A stretch of DNA of 58,338 nucleotides from Halopseudomonas pachastrellae (GTDB taxonomy: Bacteria > Pseudomonadota > Gammaproteobacteria > Pseudomonadales > Pseudomonadaceae). The position numbers and the translations under genes were made by a program. Shown piece after piece: positions 17,325 to 25,643 of the stretch. The notes under the pieces were generated by a model. That model was not told the origin of the DNA. It saw only the letters and a list, made by a program, of their open reading frames with translations, and searched no databases. The stretch is taken from NCBI RefSeq assembly GCF_900114765.1, contig NZ_FOUD01000024.1, positions 1 through 58,338 on the forward strand, read 5' to 3'. Within the stretch, counting starts at the first letter, position 1, and each line of letters begins with the position of its first letter.

Positions 17325-18137
17325 GTGGCAGGATGGCGGGGCTATCTGCAGCAACTCGGCTGGTGGCTGGCGCACCGCCTCGGGCGTGGGCCGGAGCGCG
17401 TGTTGGCGCGCCAGCATGATGCACTGGGCGAGCTGCGGGTAACGCAGGCAGGAGAGCTACGTTATCTCTACTTTGGCGAGGAGACGGAACAGAGCTGCGC
17501 GCTGATCGGCAACCCGGCCTGGCTGGAGTACGACTACACCCGCGCGATGCTGCTGGCGGGTTTCTGGCTGCCGCAGATCGAACGGGCGCTGGCGCTGGGC
17601 CTGGGGGCCGGCAGTCTGGTCAGTGCCGTGCTGCAGCACCTGCAGCCGGCGCAGATGCGCGCGGTAGAACTCCGTCCCGGGGTGGTAGAGCTGGCGCGGC
17701 GCTGGTTTGCCCTGCCGGATGTGCCCGAGCTGCAGGTGGTGGTGACGAGCGCTGAGCAGTACATGGAATCACTGACCGAGCCGGTAGACCTGCTGATGCT
17801 CGATTTGTATCTGGAAGACGGTATTGCCGGTGCCCAACTGCACATCGACTTTCTGCAGCAATGCCACGCGGCGCTGCGCCCGGGCGGCCTGATGGTGGTC
17901 AACCAGTGGCAGCAGGGCAGCAGTGGCAAGCCCTACGCCGTCCACCGTCTGCGCGAGCTGTTTGGCGAGCGCTACCTGCAGGTGGAGGTCGTGGAGGGCA
18001 ATATCATCCTGTTTATACCCCAGAGCGGTGAGCTGCCCCTTGACCGCCAGGCCATGAATGTCTGGGCCGACCGTCTTGCGCCGCAATTGGGCTACAGCCT
18101 GCGCCCCTACATCGAGGTGATGCGGCGGGCGGGGTAG
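17325..18137 (+). CDS. Spermidine-synthase-like protein
   Basis: A 270-residue protein of the spermine/spermidine synthase (class I Rossmann) fold. The nucleotide-binding motif is ALGLGAGSLVSAVL, followed by the acidic strand end AVELRPGVVELA and LLMLDLYLEDG, where spermidine synthases have their catalytic Asp. The N-terminal beta domain is short. Many such pseudomonad proteins are annotated spermidine synthase without proven activity. I use GTG 17325, preceded by AGGGGG at good spacing; an in-frame GTG at 17250 has no ribosome site. Confidence 0.72.
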   Translation: MAGWRGYLQQLGWWLAHRLGRGPERVLARQHDALGELRVTQAGELRYLYFGEETEQSCALIGNPAWLEYDYTRAMLLAGFWLPQIERALALGLGAGSLVSAVLQHLQPAQMRAVELRPGVVELARRWFALPDVPELQVVVTSAEQYMESLTEPVDLLMLDLYLEDGIAGAQLHIDFLQQCHAALRPGGLMVVNQWQQGSSGKPYAVHRLRELFGERYLQVEVVEGNIILFIPQSGELPLDRQAMNVWADRLAPQLGYSLRPYIEVMRRAG

Positions 18138-18245
18138 GGTCTGTTGACGTTTCGTTCACCCGCCTGCCGGAGGCCATTTTTCGGCCAGGCAGGGCGGAGG
18201 GAGCGCTGTGTGGTCGCCCCACATAAGCGACCGACAACGCAGCAG
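18136..18245. repeat. Copy A of a short repeat element (GTTGACG...)
   Basis: This block begins GGGTCTGTTGACGTTTCGTT and continues with a ccggaggccatttttcgg segment and a tgtggtcgc....gcgac segment. It matches the first 110 bases of the element at 19217-19509 almost base for base. It fills the whole gap between the spermidine-synthase-like gene and the convergent sprT. It lacks the right-hand inverted end found in the other copy, so it is a partial copy or a shorter form. Confidence 0.7.
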
Positions 18246-18256
18246 ACTCTAGAGCC

Positions 18257-18745
18257 TCAGACCTGCTGGCTCTTGCCGGTAAAGTGCAGCGCATCGCCGC
18301 AGCGCCGACACAGATAGCGGTTGCCCTTTTTTACCAGCGCATGGCGGCGCGCGGTAAAAGGCATGTGGTCCGGACAGGCGCAGCGATACAGATACTGGGT
18401 GCTGCGTCTGCGGGCCACAGCGTAGTTGTGGCAGCGATCAGCCGGCAGCTCAAACAGCCCGGTCATCAGCGCCTGCCATTCACGGCCATGCGGGCGAATG
18501 CGGTGGCCGTACAGCTGATGGGCAATCAGATGCGCTACTTCGTGGGCAACGGTTTGCTGCAGAAAGTGCGCGCTGTTCTCCCGGTACATCTGGCCATTGA
18601 AGCGCAGCAGGTTGCGATCAAGGTAGGCAACGCCGGCGCGCTGGCCGCGCAGGTCAAGATGGATGTCGGGGCGGGCAAAGGTGCGTTGAAAAAACTGCTC
18701 TGCCTTGACGTAGCAGGCTTCGGTACGGGCGATGATGCGCTCCAT
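18257..18745 (-). CDS. sprT: SprT-family zinc metallopeptidase-like protein
   Basis: A 162-residue SprT protein. The metalloprotease motif HEVAHLIAH lies near residue 68, and a C-terminal zinc ribbon is formed by CxC (YRCACPDH, near 121) and CRRC (near 147). SprT-like domains are relatives of the human DNA-protein crosslink protease SPRTN; the bacterial role is unclear. Its ATG overlaps the upstream gene's stop by one base (TGATG), so the two are co-translated. Confidence 0.9.
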   Translation of the reverse strand: MERIIARTEACYVKAEQFFQRTFARPDIHLDLRGQRAGVAYLDRNLLRFNGQMYRENSAHFLQQTVAHEVAHLIAHQLYGHRIRPHGREWQALMTGLFELPADRCHNYAVARRRSTQYLYRCACPDHMPFTARRHALVKKGNRYLCRRCGDALHFTGKSQQV

Positions 18746-19212
18746 CAGAATACCGCGTTATCGAGGCCGGCGGCCATGTACATGCCCAACTCCTCGACCT
18801 GCTGTTCAAAGGCGTCCTGCCAGTCACCGCGCAGGGTCAGCGGCGCCTGCACCCAGTTCCAGCGCAGGCCGGTAACAATCGACTCGACCGCCCGGCGGGT
18901 GCCGGTGCCGTCCATCCCGGCGCGAATATAAAGCGCACAGGGCAGGCCCTGTTTTTCTTCCAGTACGGGGTAGTAGCAGCGGTCGAAGAAGTCCTTGAGC
19001 GCGCCGCTCATGTAACCCAGGTTTTCGGTGGTGCCCAGAATAATGGCGTCGGCCTGCAGCACGTCCTGCGGTTGTGCCTCCAGCGGCGGCACCCAGCGGG
19101 TCTCAACCTGCTCGATATCCGGATGGCGTGCGCCGCGCAGCGCTGCCTCGGCCAACTTGCGGGTGTTGGGCGAGGGTGCGTGCGCGACAATCAGCAATTG
19201 CTTGGGGGTCAT
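18745..19212 (-). CDS. Flavodoxin-fold NAD(P)H-dependent reductase-like protein
   Basis: A 155-residue flavodoxin-fold protein. The N-terminal strand LLIVAHAPSPNTRKLAEA is the FMN phosphate-binding loop (SxNTxK/R), and GTTENLGYMSGALKDFFDRCYY is the second isoalloxazine-contact loop, as in NADPH-dependent FMN reductases. The substrate is unknown. It is co-translated with sprT. A repeat element ends only a few bases before its ATG at 19212, leaving very little native upstream DNA and a poor ribosome site, so its expression may depend on the repeat. Confidence 0.8.
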   Translation of the reverse strand: MTPKQLLIVAHAPSPNTRKLAEAALRGARHPDIEQVETRWVPPLEAQPQDVLQADAIILGTTENLGYMSGALKDFFDRCYYPVLEEKQGLPCALYIRAGMDGTGTRRAVESIVTGLRWNWVQAPLTLRGDWQDAFEQQVEELGMYMAAGLDNAVF

Positions 19213-19216
19213 GCCT

Positions 19217-19514
19217 TAGGGTCCGTTGACGGTTCGTTCACCAGCCTGCCGGAGGCCATTTTTCGGGCAGGCAAGGCGGAAGGAGAGCAGTGTGGTCGCT
19301 CCACAGAAGCGACTGAAAACGCAGCATGGCCGAAAAATGGCTCCGGCCCTACGGGTTGTGCCTGTAACGCCGCCACTCCGCGACGCTCGTCGTTTTTGTG
19401 CGCTCGCCCCGAAGGGGTGAAGCACAGGGATGTGCTGAACAAACTACACTCCTCGCTACTTGATTGGCGGCTTTACAGGCAGCAACAGGCAGGTGAACGA
19501 ACCGTCAACTGAGC
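19217..19514. repeat. Nested inverted-repeat element with 18-bp terminal inverted repeats (copy B)
   Basis: Left end gttgacggttcgttcacc (19225-19242) and right end ggtgaacgaaccgtcaac (19492-19509) are perfect 18-bp terminal inverted repeats. Inside are two further pairs: ccggaggccatttttcgg (19249-19266) with ccgaaaaatggctccgg (19330-19346), and tgcctgtaacgccgcc (19359-19374) with ggcggctttacaggca (19466-19481, one mismatch). There is no transposase. It looks like a non-autonomous MITE or a composite of two palindromic units. The first 110 bases recur at 18136-18245. No gene lies in this 300-base gap. Confidence 0.78.
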
Positions 19515-19808
19515 CTACCCCTGCCGGCTATTCCACAGACGTGCCACTGCGCGCTCGCTGCCCAGCCAGGCGACCAGCAGGCCGAGCGCTCCGAGCAGCC
19601 CGAAGACGGCCACGGGCAAGATGAAAAACGGATCGCTGCCGGCCGGCAACAGCAGCCCCAGCGCGCTGGCCAGAGCGATGAACAACAGGCTCATGATGAC
19701 CAGAATGGCGCGGCTCTTGGGCGCGTAATGGTACGGAGCGTCGCCGGCTTCCAGCGGGTTGAGCAAGGGCGCGCAGAGGCGGCGGGCGTGGTCTTTGATG
19801 GTAGCCAT
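19515..19808 (-). CDS. Small two-helix inner-membrane protein
   Basis: A 97-residue protein with two hydrophobic helices (SRAILVIMSLLFIALASALGLL and FFILPVAVFGLLGALGLLVAWL) separated by a short loop (PAGSD). I do not recognise the family. I start at ATG 19808 (MATIKDHARR), where the N-terminus looks like a normal cytoplasmic tail; an in-frame ATG at 19883 would add 25 charged residues. Neither start has a strong ribosome site. A hairpin (caatccgggc / gcccggattg, 19881-19911) lies upstream. Confidence 0.6.
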   Translation of the reverse strand: MATIKDHARRLCAPLLNPLEAGDAPYHYAPKSRAILVIMSLLFIALASALGLLLPAGSDPFFILPVAVFGLLGALGLLVAWLGSERAVARLWNSRQG

Positions 19809-20005
19809 GGCGGGGCGAAGTTCCTGTCTGCGATTGTCGGCCAGTGTAGCGTCATGTGCCCTGTGTTTTGAAGGTTCAGGCAATCCGGGCTGGTCAGCGC
19901 GGCCCGGATTGCGGTAGGGTGTTTACAGCTGAATATAAATATTGCACATAAATTTGCACCCCCAAATCCTGCCTGGACCCGACGCCACCAAGGAGATTCG
20001 GTTCC

Positions 20006-21325
20006 ATGCTTCGACTCGTAGTGCCCATTGCGGCCCTGCTGTGCGGCATCGCTCTGTTGCTGCTGGGTACCGGCCTGCTCAATACGCTGCTCGCCCTGCG
20101 CGGTAGTGCCGAAGGTTTCAGCGACCAGACGCTCGGTCTGCTGGGTTCCGCCTACTTTGCCGGTTTTATTCTCGGTACCTGGTTATGTCCGCGGCTGATT
20201 CGCCGCATGGGACATGTTCGTGCCTTTACCTTTCTCGCTGCGGCCGAGGCGGCCTGCGTGCTGATCCACCTGTTGTGGATGCTGCCTGGCGTCTGGCTGC
20301 TGCTGCGGGTGATGACCGGGGTTGCGCTGGTCGGCATCTACACCGTGATCGAAAGCTGGCTCAACACCCAGGCGCCGCCGGAGCGGCGCGGACAGGTATT
20401 TGCCTGCTACATGGCGATCAACCTGGGCTCGCTGGCGCTGGCCCAGCAACTGCTGAATTGGGACAGCCCGCTTAACTTCACGCTGTTTGTGATTGCCGCG
20501 ATGCTGGTGGTGCTGGCGGTGATGCCGGTATCGGCCACCCGCCTGTCGCAACCGGTCATTACCGATACCCCGGCCCTGTCACTGCGCCGTCTCTGGGAGG
20601 CCGCGCCCGTGGCCTGTGCCGGGGCTTTGCTGTCCGGGCTGGGCATGGGCGGCTTCTGGGGGCTTGGTGCGGTGTACGCCACGCGCATGGGCATGGATAC
20701 CGCGCAGATTGCCGGGTTTGTATCGCTGGTGATTGTCGCTGGTGCGCTGGCCCAGTGGCCCATGGGGCGGCTGTCGGACAGCATCGACCGGCGCCGTGCG
20801 CTGGTGATCATTGCCGGCAGTGCCGCAGTCGGCGGCCTGCTGATGGCGGCGCTCGGCCCGTTCGGGTTGTGGCTGCTGCTGGGTGCAGCGGTGTTTGGTG
20901 CCGGCTCCTTCTCGGTCTACCCGGCGGTGGTGGCGCACCTGATCGATCATTTACACCAGGAAGATATTCTCTCGGGTAACGCGGCATTGCTGATGCTGCA
21001 CGGCGTTGGGGCGGCAATAGGGCCGGCACTGGCAGGCCTGTTGATGAGCGCCACGCCGGTGGCCTTGCCGCTGTTCTTTACGCTGATGTTTGCACTCTGT
21101 GCCCTTTATGCCGGCTGGCAGCTGCGGGCCGGCCGTGACCGTATTGTCGATGGCGCCGCCCACCAGGTGCCCATGGTGCGTACCTCCACCGCCGTGCTGG
21201 AGATGATGCTGGAAGAGGCGGGTGGTGATGAGCCTGACGCCGCTGCGCGCACCGAAGAGCCTGCCGCTGAAGCCGAGCAGGCACCCGACACCGATTCCGA
21301 TGCAACAGGGAGACCTCAATCATGA
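20006..21325 (+). CDS. MFS transporter (YcaD-like), coupled to GgpPS
   Basis: A 439-residue major facilitator with 12 predicted helices, starting with a strong ribosome site (AAGGAG). The A-loop equivalent RLIRRMGHVRAF and the second-half GRLSDSIDRRRALV are the MFS signature loops. It resembles YcaD/CynX-like sugar or drug carriers. A 60-residue acidic tail (EEPAAEAEQAPDTDSD) follows the last helix. Its stop overlaps the GgpPS start (ATGATG), so the two are co-translated and the carrier may move glucosylglycerol or a precursor; this is inference. The upstream 90 bases are AT-rich, with a TTGCAC...TTGCAC repeat. Confidence 0.82.
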   Translation: MLRLVVPIAALLCGIALLLLGTGLLNTLLALRGSAEGFSDQTLGLLGSAYFAGFILGTWLCPRLIRRMGHVRAFTFLAAAEAACVLIHLLWMLPGVWLLLRVMTGVALVGIYTVIESWLNTQAPPERRGQVFACYMAINLGSLALAQQLLNWDSPLNFTLFVIAAMLVVLAVMPVSATRLSQPVITDTPALSLRRLWEAAPVACAGALLSGLGMGGFWGLGAVYATRMGMDTAQIAGFVSLVIVAGALAQWPMGRLSDSIDRRRALVIIAGSAAVGGLLMAALGPFGLWLLLGAAVFGAGSFSVYPAVVAHLIDHLHQEDILSGNAALLMLHGVGAAIGPALAGLLMSATPVALPLFFTLMFALCALYAGWQLRAGRDRIVDGAAHQVPMVRTSTAVLEMMLEEAGGDEPDAAARTEEPAAEAEQAPDTDSDATGRPQS

Positions 21326-23586
21326 TGTTGGCTACTGACCTGGATGGAACCTTTCTTGCTGGCGACCCCGACAATCGTCAGCGCCTTTACCAACTGATCA
21401 GCGCGCACCCGGGGATCACCCTGGTGTTTGTTACCGGCCGCGGTCTTGAGGTGGTGGTGCCGTTGCTCTCGGACCCGGCGATACCGCAACCCGATTACAT
21501 CATCTGCGATGTCGGTGCGACCGTGGTGGATGGCAAGACCTTGCAGCCGGTCTACCCGGTGCAGAGCGAGATTGATGCGCGCTGGCCGGGCGAGCAGCTT
21601 ATTCTGCAGAAACTGGCCGCCTTCCCCGGGCTGGAGCGTCAGCAGGTGCCGCAGCAGCGCCGCTGCTCCTGGTTCTGTGAGCCGGATGCGGTAACCGACG
21701 AGCTGCGCGCTGCTGTCGAGGCGCTGGACTGCGACCTGCTGTTTTCCGCCGGCATGTATCTGGATTGCTTGCCCCGTGGCGTCAACAAGGGCAGTACCCT
21801 GCAACGGCTGGTTGAGCACCTGGATGAGTCGCTGGACGATGTGCTGGTAGCCGGCGACACCCTGAATGACCTGTCGATGTACGAGCAGGGCTTCAAGGGC
21901 GTGTGCGTCGGTGAGTCAGAGGCCGCCCTGCTGGAAGCCACCGGTGACCGCGCCAAGGTACTGCACGCCCGTCTGAGCGGCTGCGGTGGGATTCTAGAGG
22001 CGATATCGCATTTCGGCTTTCTTGGCCCGCTGGGCGTGGATTCAGAGCTGCGCGACCTGCAGATCAAGGGCAAGGCGGACCTGGTGATGGTGTACCACCG
22101 CCTGCCTTACGAGGAGGTGGAGCAAGACGGCAAGGTGATACGCCGCCCGCCGTCCTCACCCAACGGGATTCTGCCGACGCTGCTGAGCTTTTTTGCCGGT
22201 GATCAGCAGGGCTCCTGGGTGGCCTGGTCGATCCATGACCCGCGCCGGCGCGAAGGCTTTGAGGTGCACACCAAGGTGGATGCCGAGCGCTATCCCAATC
22301 TGGTTGCCGCGCGGGTGGCGCTGACCAAGGAAGACGTCGACGTGTTCTACAAGCGCTTCTCCAAAGAGGCGTTCTGGCCGACCCTGCACACCTTCTGGGA
22401 GCGCGCCGTGTTCCGTGAAGAGGACTGGGCGGTATTTCTCAAGGTCAATCGCCTGTTTGCCGAGCGCACGGCCGCTGAGGCGGCGCAGGGCGCGGTGGTC
22501 TGGCTGCACGACTACAACCTGTGGATGGTGCCCGCGTTCTTGCGACCGCTGCGTCCGGATCTGAATATCGCCTTTTTCCATCACACCTACTTCCCGTCGG
22601 CGGACGTATTCAACGTGCTGCCCTGGCGCCGCGAAATCATCGGCAGCCTGCTGCAGTGCGACTACATCGGCTTTCATATTCCCCGTCAGGCTGAGAACTT
22701 TGTTGACGTGGTACGCGGTGTCGCGCCGCTGGAGGTGGTGGAAGAAACCGGCTGTGCGCCGCGCTACCTGACTTACGGCTGCGCGGTGGGGCTGGAGCGC
22801 ATGGCCACGCGCATCAAAGTGCACGGCCGCGAGATCGGACTGGGCGCGCATCCGGTCGGGCTGGATGTTGATCGTGTGCAGCAGGTACTTGACAGCGAGG
22901 TCTGTCAGGAGCAGATCACCATGCTGCGCAAGGAGCTGGAAGGTATCCGCGTGGTGCTGTCGGTCGAGCGGCTCGATTACACCAAGGGCACCTACGCCAA
23001 ACTGCTGGCCTTTGAAGCGCTGCTGGAGGCGCACCCGGAGCTGATCGGCAAGGTCAGCCTGATCACCATCTGCGTGCCGGCGGCCCGCGAGATGACCATC
23101 TATGCCGAGCTGTTGGGCCAGATCGAGCAGGCGGTGGGGCGCATCAACGGACGGTTCTCGCGGGTTGGCTGGACGCCGGTGCAGTTTTTCTACCGCGCCG
23201 TGCCCTTCGACCAGCTGGTGGCCTATTACCTGATGGCGGATGTGATGTGGATTACGCCGCTGCGGGACGGGCTGAATCTGGTTGCCAAGGAATACGTGGC
23301 AACCCAGGGGCTCTGTGGTGGCGCCGGGGTGCTGGTGCTATCGGAGTTTGCCGGTGCCGCCGCCGAGCTGCACGGGGCGCTGTTGACCAACCCGCATGAT
23401 CCGCATGACCTGCGCGACGGCCTCTATATCGGCCTGACACTGGGCCGTGCCGAACGCGAAGCGCGGCTGCGCGAGCTGTTTGGGGTGGTGCAGCACAACG
23501 ATATTCGTCGATGGGGCGATGAGTTCTTGCAGGCGGTACGTGGGGTGCACCGCGAGGCGCTTGAGCATAGCGACGAGGTGGCCTAG
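21322..23586 (+). CDS. ggpPS: Glucosylglycerol-phosphate synthase/phosphatase fusion
   Basis: A 754-residue fusion. Residues about 1-240 are a HAD phosphatase (DLDGTF at 6-11, FVTGRG, GVNKGSTL, AGDTLNDLSMYEQG). Residues about 245-745 are a GT20 glycosyltransferase related to trehalose-phosphate synthase (WLHDYNLWMVP, FFHHTYFPSADVF, SVERLDYTKG, PLRDGLNLVAKEY). A phosphatase placed before the synthase is the GgpPS arrangement reported from Pseudomonas and Azotobacter, which makes the osmoprotectant glucosylglycerol from ADP-glucose and glycerol-3-phosphate. Typical trehalose synthases carry the phosphatase at the other end. Start at 21322 or the next codon. Likely salt-induced. Confidence 0.88.
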   Translation: MMLATDLDGTFLAGDPDNRQRLYQLISAHPGITLVFVTGRGLEVVVPLLSDPAIPQPDYIICDVGATVVDGKTLQPVYPVQSEIDARWPGEQLILQKLAAFPGLERQQVPQQRRCSWFCEPDAVTDELRAAVEALDCDLLFSAGMYLDCLPRGVNKGSTLQRLVEHLDESLDDVLVAGDTLNDLSMYEQGFKGVCVGESEAALLEATGDRAKVLHARLSGCGGILEAISHFGFLGPLGVDSELRDLQIKGKADLVMVYHRLPYEEVEQDGKVIRRPPSSPNGILPTLLSFFAGDQQGSWVAWSIHDPRRREGFEVHTKVDAERYPNLVAARVALTKEDVDVFYKRFSKEAFWPTLHTFWERAVFREEDWAVFLKVNRLFAERTAAEAAQGAVVWLHDYNLWMVPAFLRPLRPDLNIAFFHHTYFPSADVFNVLPWRREIIGSLLQCDYIGFHIPRQAENFVDVVRGVAPLEVVEETGCAPRYLTYGCAVGLERMATRIKVHGREIGLGAHPVGLDVDRVQQVLDSEVCQEQITMLRKELEGIRVVLSVERLDYTKGTYAKLLAFEALLEAHPELIGKVSLITICVPAAREMTIYAELLGQIEQAVGRINGRFSRVGWTPVQFFYRAVPFDQLVAYYLMADVMWITPLRDGLNLVAKEYVATQGLCGGAGVLVLSEFAGAAAELHGALLTNPHDPHDLRDGLYIGLTLGRAEREARLRELFGVVQHNDIRRWGDEFLQAVRGVHREALEHSDEVA

Positions 23587-23596
23587 CCGCAAATGA

Positions 23597-23655
23597 ACAG
23601 GGCCGGCCACGTGGCCGGCCCTGTGGGCTAACAAAGCATTAGGAGCGCTTTGTTA
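23597..23655. terminator. Bidirectional terminator hairpins
   Basis: acagggccggccac / gtggccggccctgt (23597-23624) is a perfect 28-bp palindrome in the gap between convergent genes. A second stem, taacaaagc / gctttgtta (23629-23637 / 23647-23655), includes the stop codon of the leftward lipoprotein gene. Together they should end both transcripts. Confidence 0.65.
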
Positions 23656-25515
23656 AGGTAGTACCTGATTGATCTGGTACACGGTGGTGGTGCCACTGAC
23701 TTCGTGACCGACGATCAGCAGAGCTTCACCGTTCGGTGAATCCTCGGCAGAGACAAACACCAGACCTTCGGGCCCCAGGTCACCGGCATCGGCCAGCACG
23801 GACTCGGTGTCTTCAGTGTTCCAGTCGGCGCGGGTGTTCAGGTAGTCCACCATTTCAGGCGCGGTCGGGTCGGTGATATCCCATACCATCACGCCGCCCA
23901 TACGCTCCAGACCCAGGAAGGCAAAGGTCTTCTCGCCCAGCTGGCCGATAGTGACGCCTTCGGGCTCCGGGCCCTTGTTATCACTGCGGTTGTCGAACAC
24001 GTCACCTTCATCGTGGGTCGAGTTGAAATAGTCGGCGCAGGGGATATCGCGGCTGGCGCCCAGCATGCAGTCGGCGCTGGCAATGTATTGCTCGAAGGCA
24101 TCACCCGAATCCCACACCAGCGCACCATCGGCATCGCGGATCGAGAACGAGCGAGCGCCGTAGGCGTACAGGTTGTCGTACATCAGGCGGTCACCCGCGA
24201 CGTTTTCATTGCCGGCGGCATCGAACATCACCGGGTTGCCGGCGGCGTCCTTGCGATAGCCATCGGTCCAGGCAACGGTCAGGCGGCCGAGCAGCTCGTC
24301 TTCACGGCAGTCGCCGGGATCTGCGGCAGTGGCACCGCAGTAGCTGAAGGTGGTGGGGTTGAGCAGGGCGCCGGCTGCCAGTTCACGCAGTTGCGGCGGC
24401 AGGTCGTCGCCGGCGCGGCGGTCAAAGCCACTGGCGTGCACCAGGTGCTTGACGCGGAATTCCTCGACAAAGCCCTTGCTGGCATCGCCGGCCCAGTAGG
24501 CGTCATCATCCTCGCCCCAGGCGCGTGAGTCGCCTTCGTTGGCGGTGACCAGATAGGTGTTGCCACCGGCGCTGTAGGCGGCAATGGCATCAGGCTGGTA
24601 CATGCCGAGCACACCGGGCCAGGTGGTGATGTTGATTTCGCCGTCTTCGTCACTGACATCAAGGCCGTTGCCTGCTACTCCGTGGTCCTTGTAGCCCAGT
24701 GGCAGGATGTCGGTAACGGTGGCGCTGGCAATGTCGATCTTGGCCAGTGCGTTGTTCTCCTGCAGCGCAACCCAGGCGGTAGTGCTGTCCTCGGAGATGG
24801 CGATGTACTCGGGCTCCAGGTCCTGCTCGACGCTGGCATTGGGGCCAAAAATACGCACGCCAGCCTGGATCAGCTCGTCGCGGCGAGCGTTGAAGCTGCT
24901 GAAGGTGGCGGTTCTGACTTCGACGATCTCATCGTCGGTCAGGCTCAGGATGCTGATGGAGCCGACCGGGTCAACGCTGTAGTCGTTGTTCGGCTCACCT
25001 TCGTTGGCGGTCAGCAGGTACTGGCCATCGGGGCTGAAGGTCAGCATATCGGGCTGTGCGCCGACCTGCGCGGAGCCAAGCAGCTCAAGGGTTGTGGCGT
25101 CGTACAGGGCGACAAAGCCGTTGTCTGTCTTGGGTGAGGCTTCGATGGCTACAGCCAGGTAGCCGCCCTTGTAGGCGATGCTGTTGACCACGGCGTCAGC
25201 GGCGACGTCGGCAGCGGTCAGGGTATCGATCAGCGTCGGGTTGGCCGGGTCTGTTGCATCCAGCACATCGACCGCACCTTTTTGTGCATTGACGATGAAA
25301 ATGCGCTTGTTGACCGGGTCAAAGGCCGGGATCTCGGCGGCGCTTTCGGCGAAGATGCCGGCGCTGTAGCGGCCCAGGAAGCTCAGGTTGATGCTGTCAG
25401 GGGTGACTGCCGCTGGCGGTTCGACCACGGCGTCGTCATTGTCACTGTCGCTGTTGCAGCCGGCCAACGCGGCCAGCATGGCGGTGGTCGTCGCGGCGAG
25501 TACCCATCTGTTCAT
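23653..25515 (-). CDS. Choice-of-anchor I family beta-propeller lipoprotein
   Basis: A 620-residue lipoprotein (LAALAGC, then NSDSDNDD tether). The body is a beta-propeller of the choice-of-anchor I / alkaline-phosphatase-like group: LTANEGEPNNDYSVDPVGSI, AYKGGYLAVAIE, LVTANEGDSRAWG, YGARSFSIRDADG, KGPEPEGVTIGQLG and LGLERMGGVMVWDI. Members are secreted and sometimes called alkaline phosphatase, without much proof. The upstream region contains half-sites in 11-bp phase resembling a Pho box and shares a 20-bp element with the phytase-like lipoprotein gene. Asn at +2 predicts the outer membrane. Confidence 0.85.
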   Translation of the reverse strand: MNRWVLAATTTAMLAALAGCNSDSDNDDAVVEPPAAVTPDSINLSFLGRYSAGIFAESAAEIPAFDPVNKRIFIVNAQKGAVDVLDATDPANPTLIDTLTAADVAADAVVNSIAYKGGYLAVAIEASPKTDNGFVALYDATTLELLGSAQVGAQPDMLTFSPDGQYLLTANEGEPNNDYSVDPVGSISILSLTDDEIVEVRTATFSSFNARRDELIQAGVRIFGPNASVEQDLEPEYIAISEDSTTAWVALQENNALAKIDIASATVTDILPLGYKDHGVAGNGLDVSDEDGEINITTWPGVLGMYQPDAIAAYSAGGNTYLVTANEGDSRAWGEDDDAYWAGDASKGFVEEFRVKHLVHASGFDRRAGDDLPPQLRELAAGALLNPTTFSYCGATAADPGDCREDELLGRLTVAWTDGYRKDAAGNPVMFDAAGNENVAGDRLMYDNLYAYGARSFSIRDADGALVWDSGDAFEQYIASADCMLGASRDIPCADYFNSTHDEGDVFDNRSDNKGPEPEGVTIGQLGEKTFAFLGLERMGGVMVWDITDPTAPEMVDYLNTRADWNTEDTESVLADAGDLGPEGLVFVSAEDSPNGEALLIVGHEVSGTTTVYQINQVLP

Positions 25516-25545
25516 TTTTTACTGTCCTTGCTGAGGTCTTGGAAG

Positions 25546-25618
25546 GTGACAGTGATACGCACTTGGCGTGACAGGGGCTTGTCGCTTTGATGGCAAAGTG
25601 ATGACGGTTTGGGTGAGG
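25546..25618 (-). promoter_or_regulatory. Candidate Pho-box array upstream of the lipoprotein gene (copy 2)
   Basis: On the minus strand the half-sites CCGTCAT (25601-25607), TTGCCAT (25590-25596), CTGTCAC (25568-25574) and CTGTCAC (25546-25552) start 11, 22 and 22 bases apart, all multiples of 11, the spacing of PhoB half-sites. CCTCACCCAAACCGTCATCA (25599-25618) is 19/20 identical to the element at 14421-14440. The array lies 30-100 bases before the start codon. PhoB binding is inferred. Confidence 0.5.
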
Positions 25619-25643
25619 TGGCTGGCGCTGATACACTCCGGCG

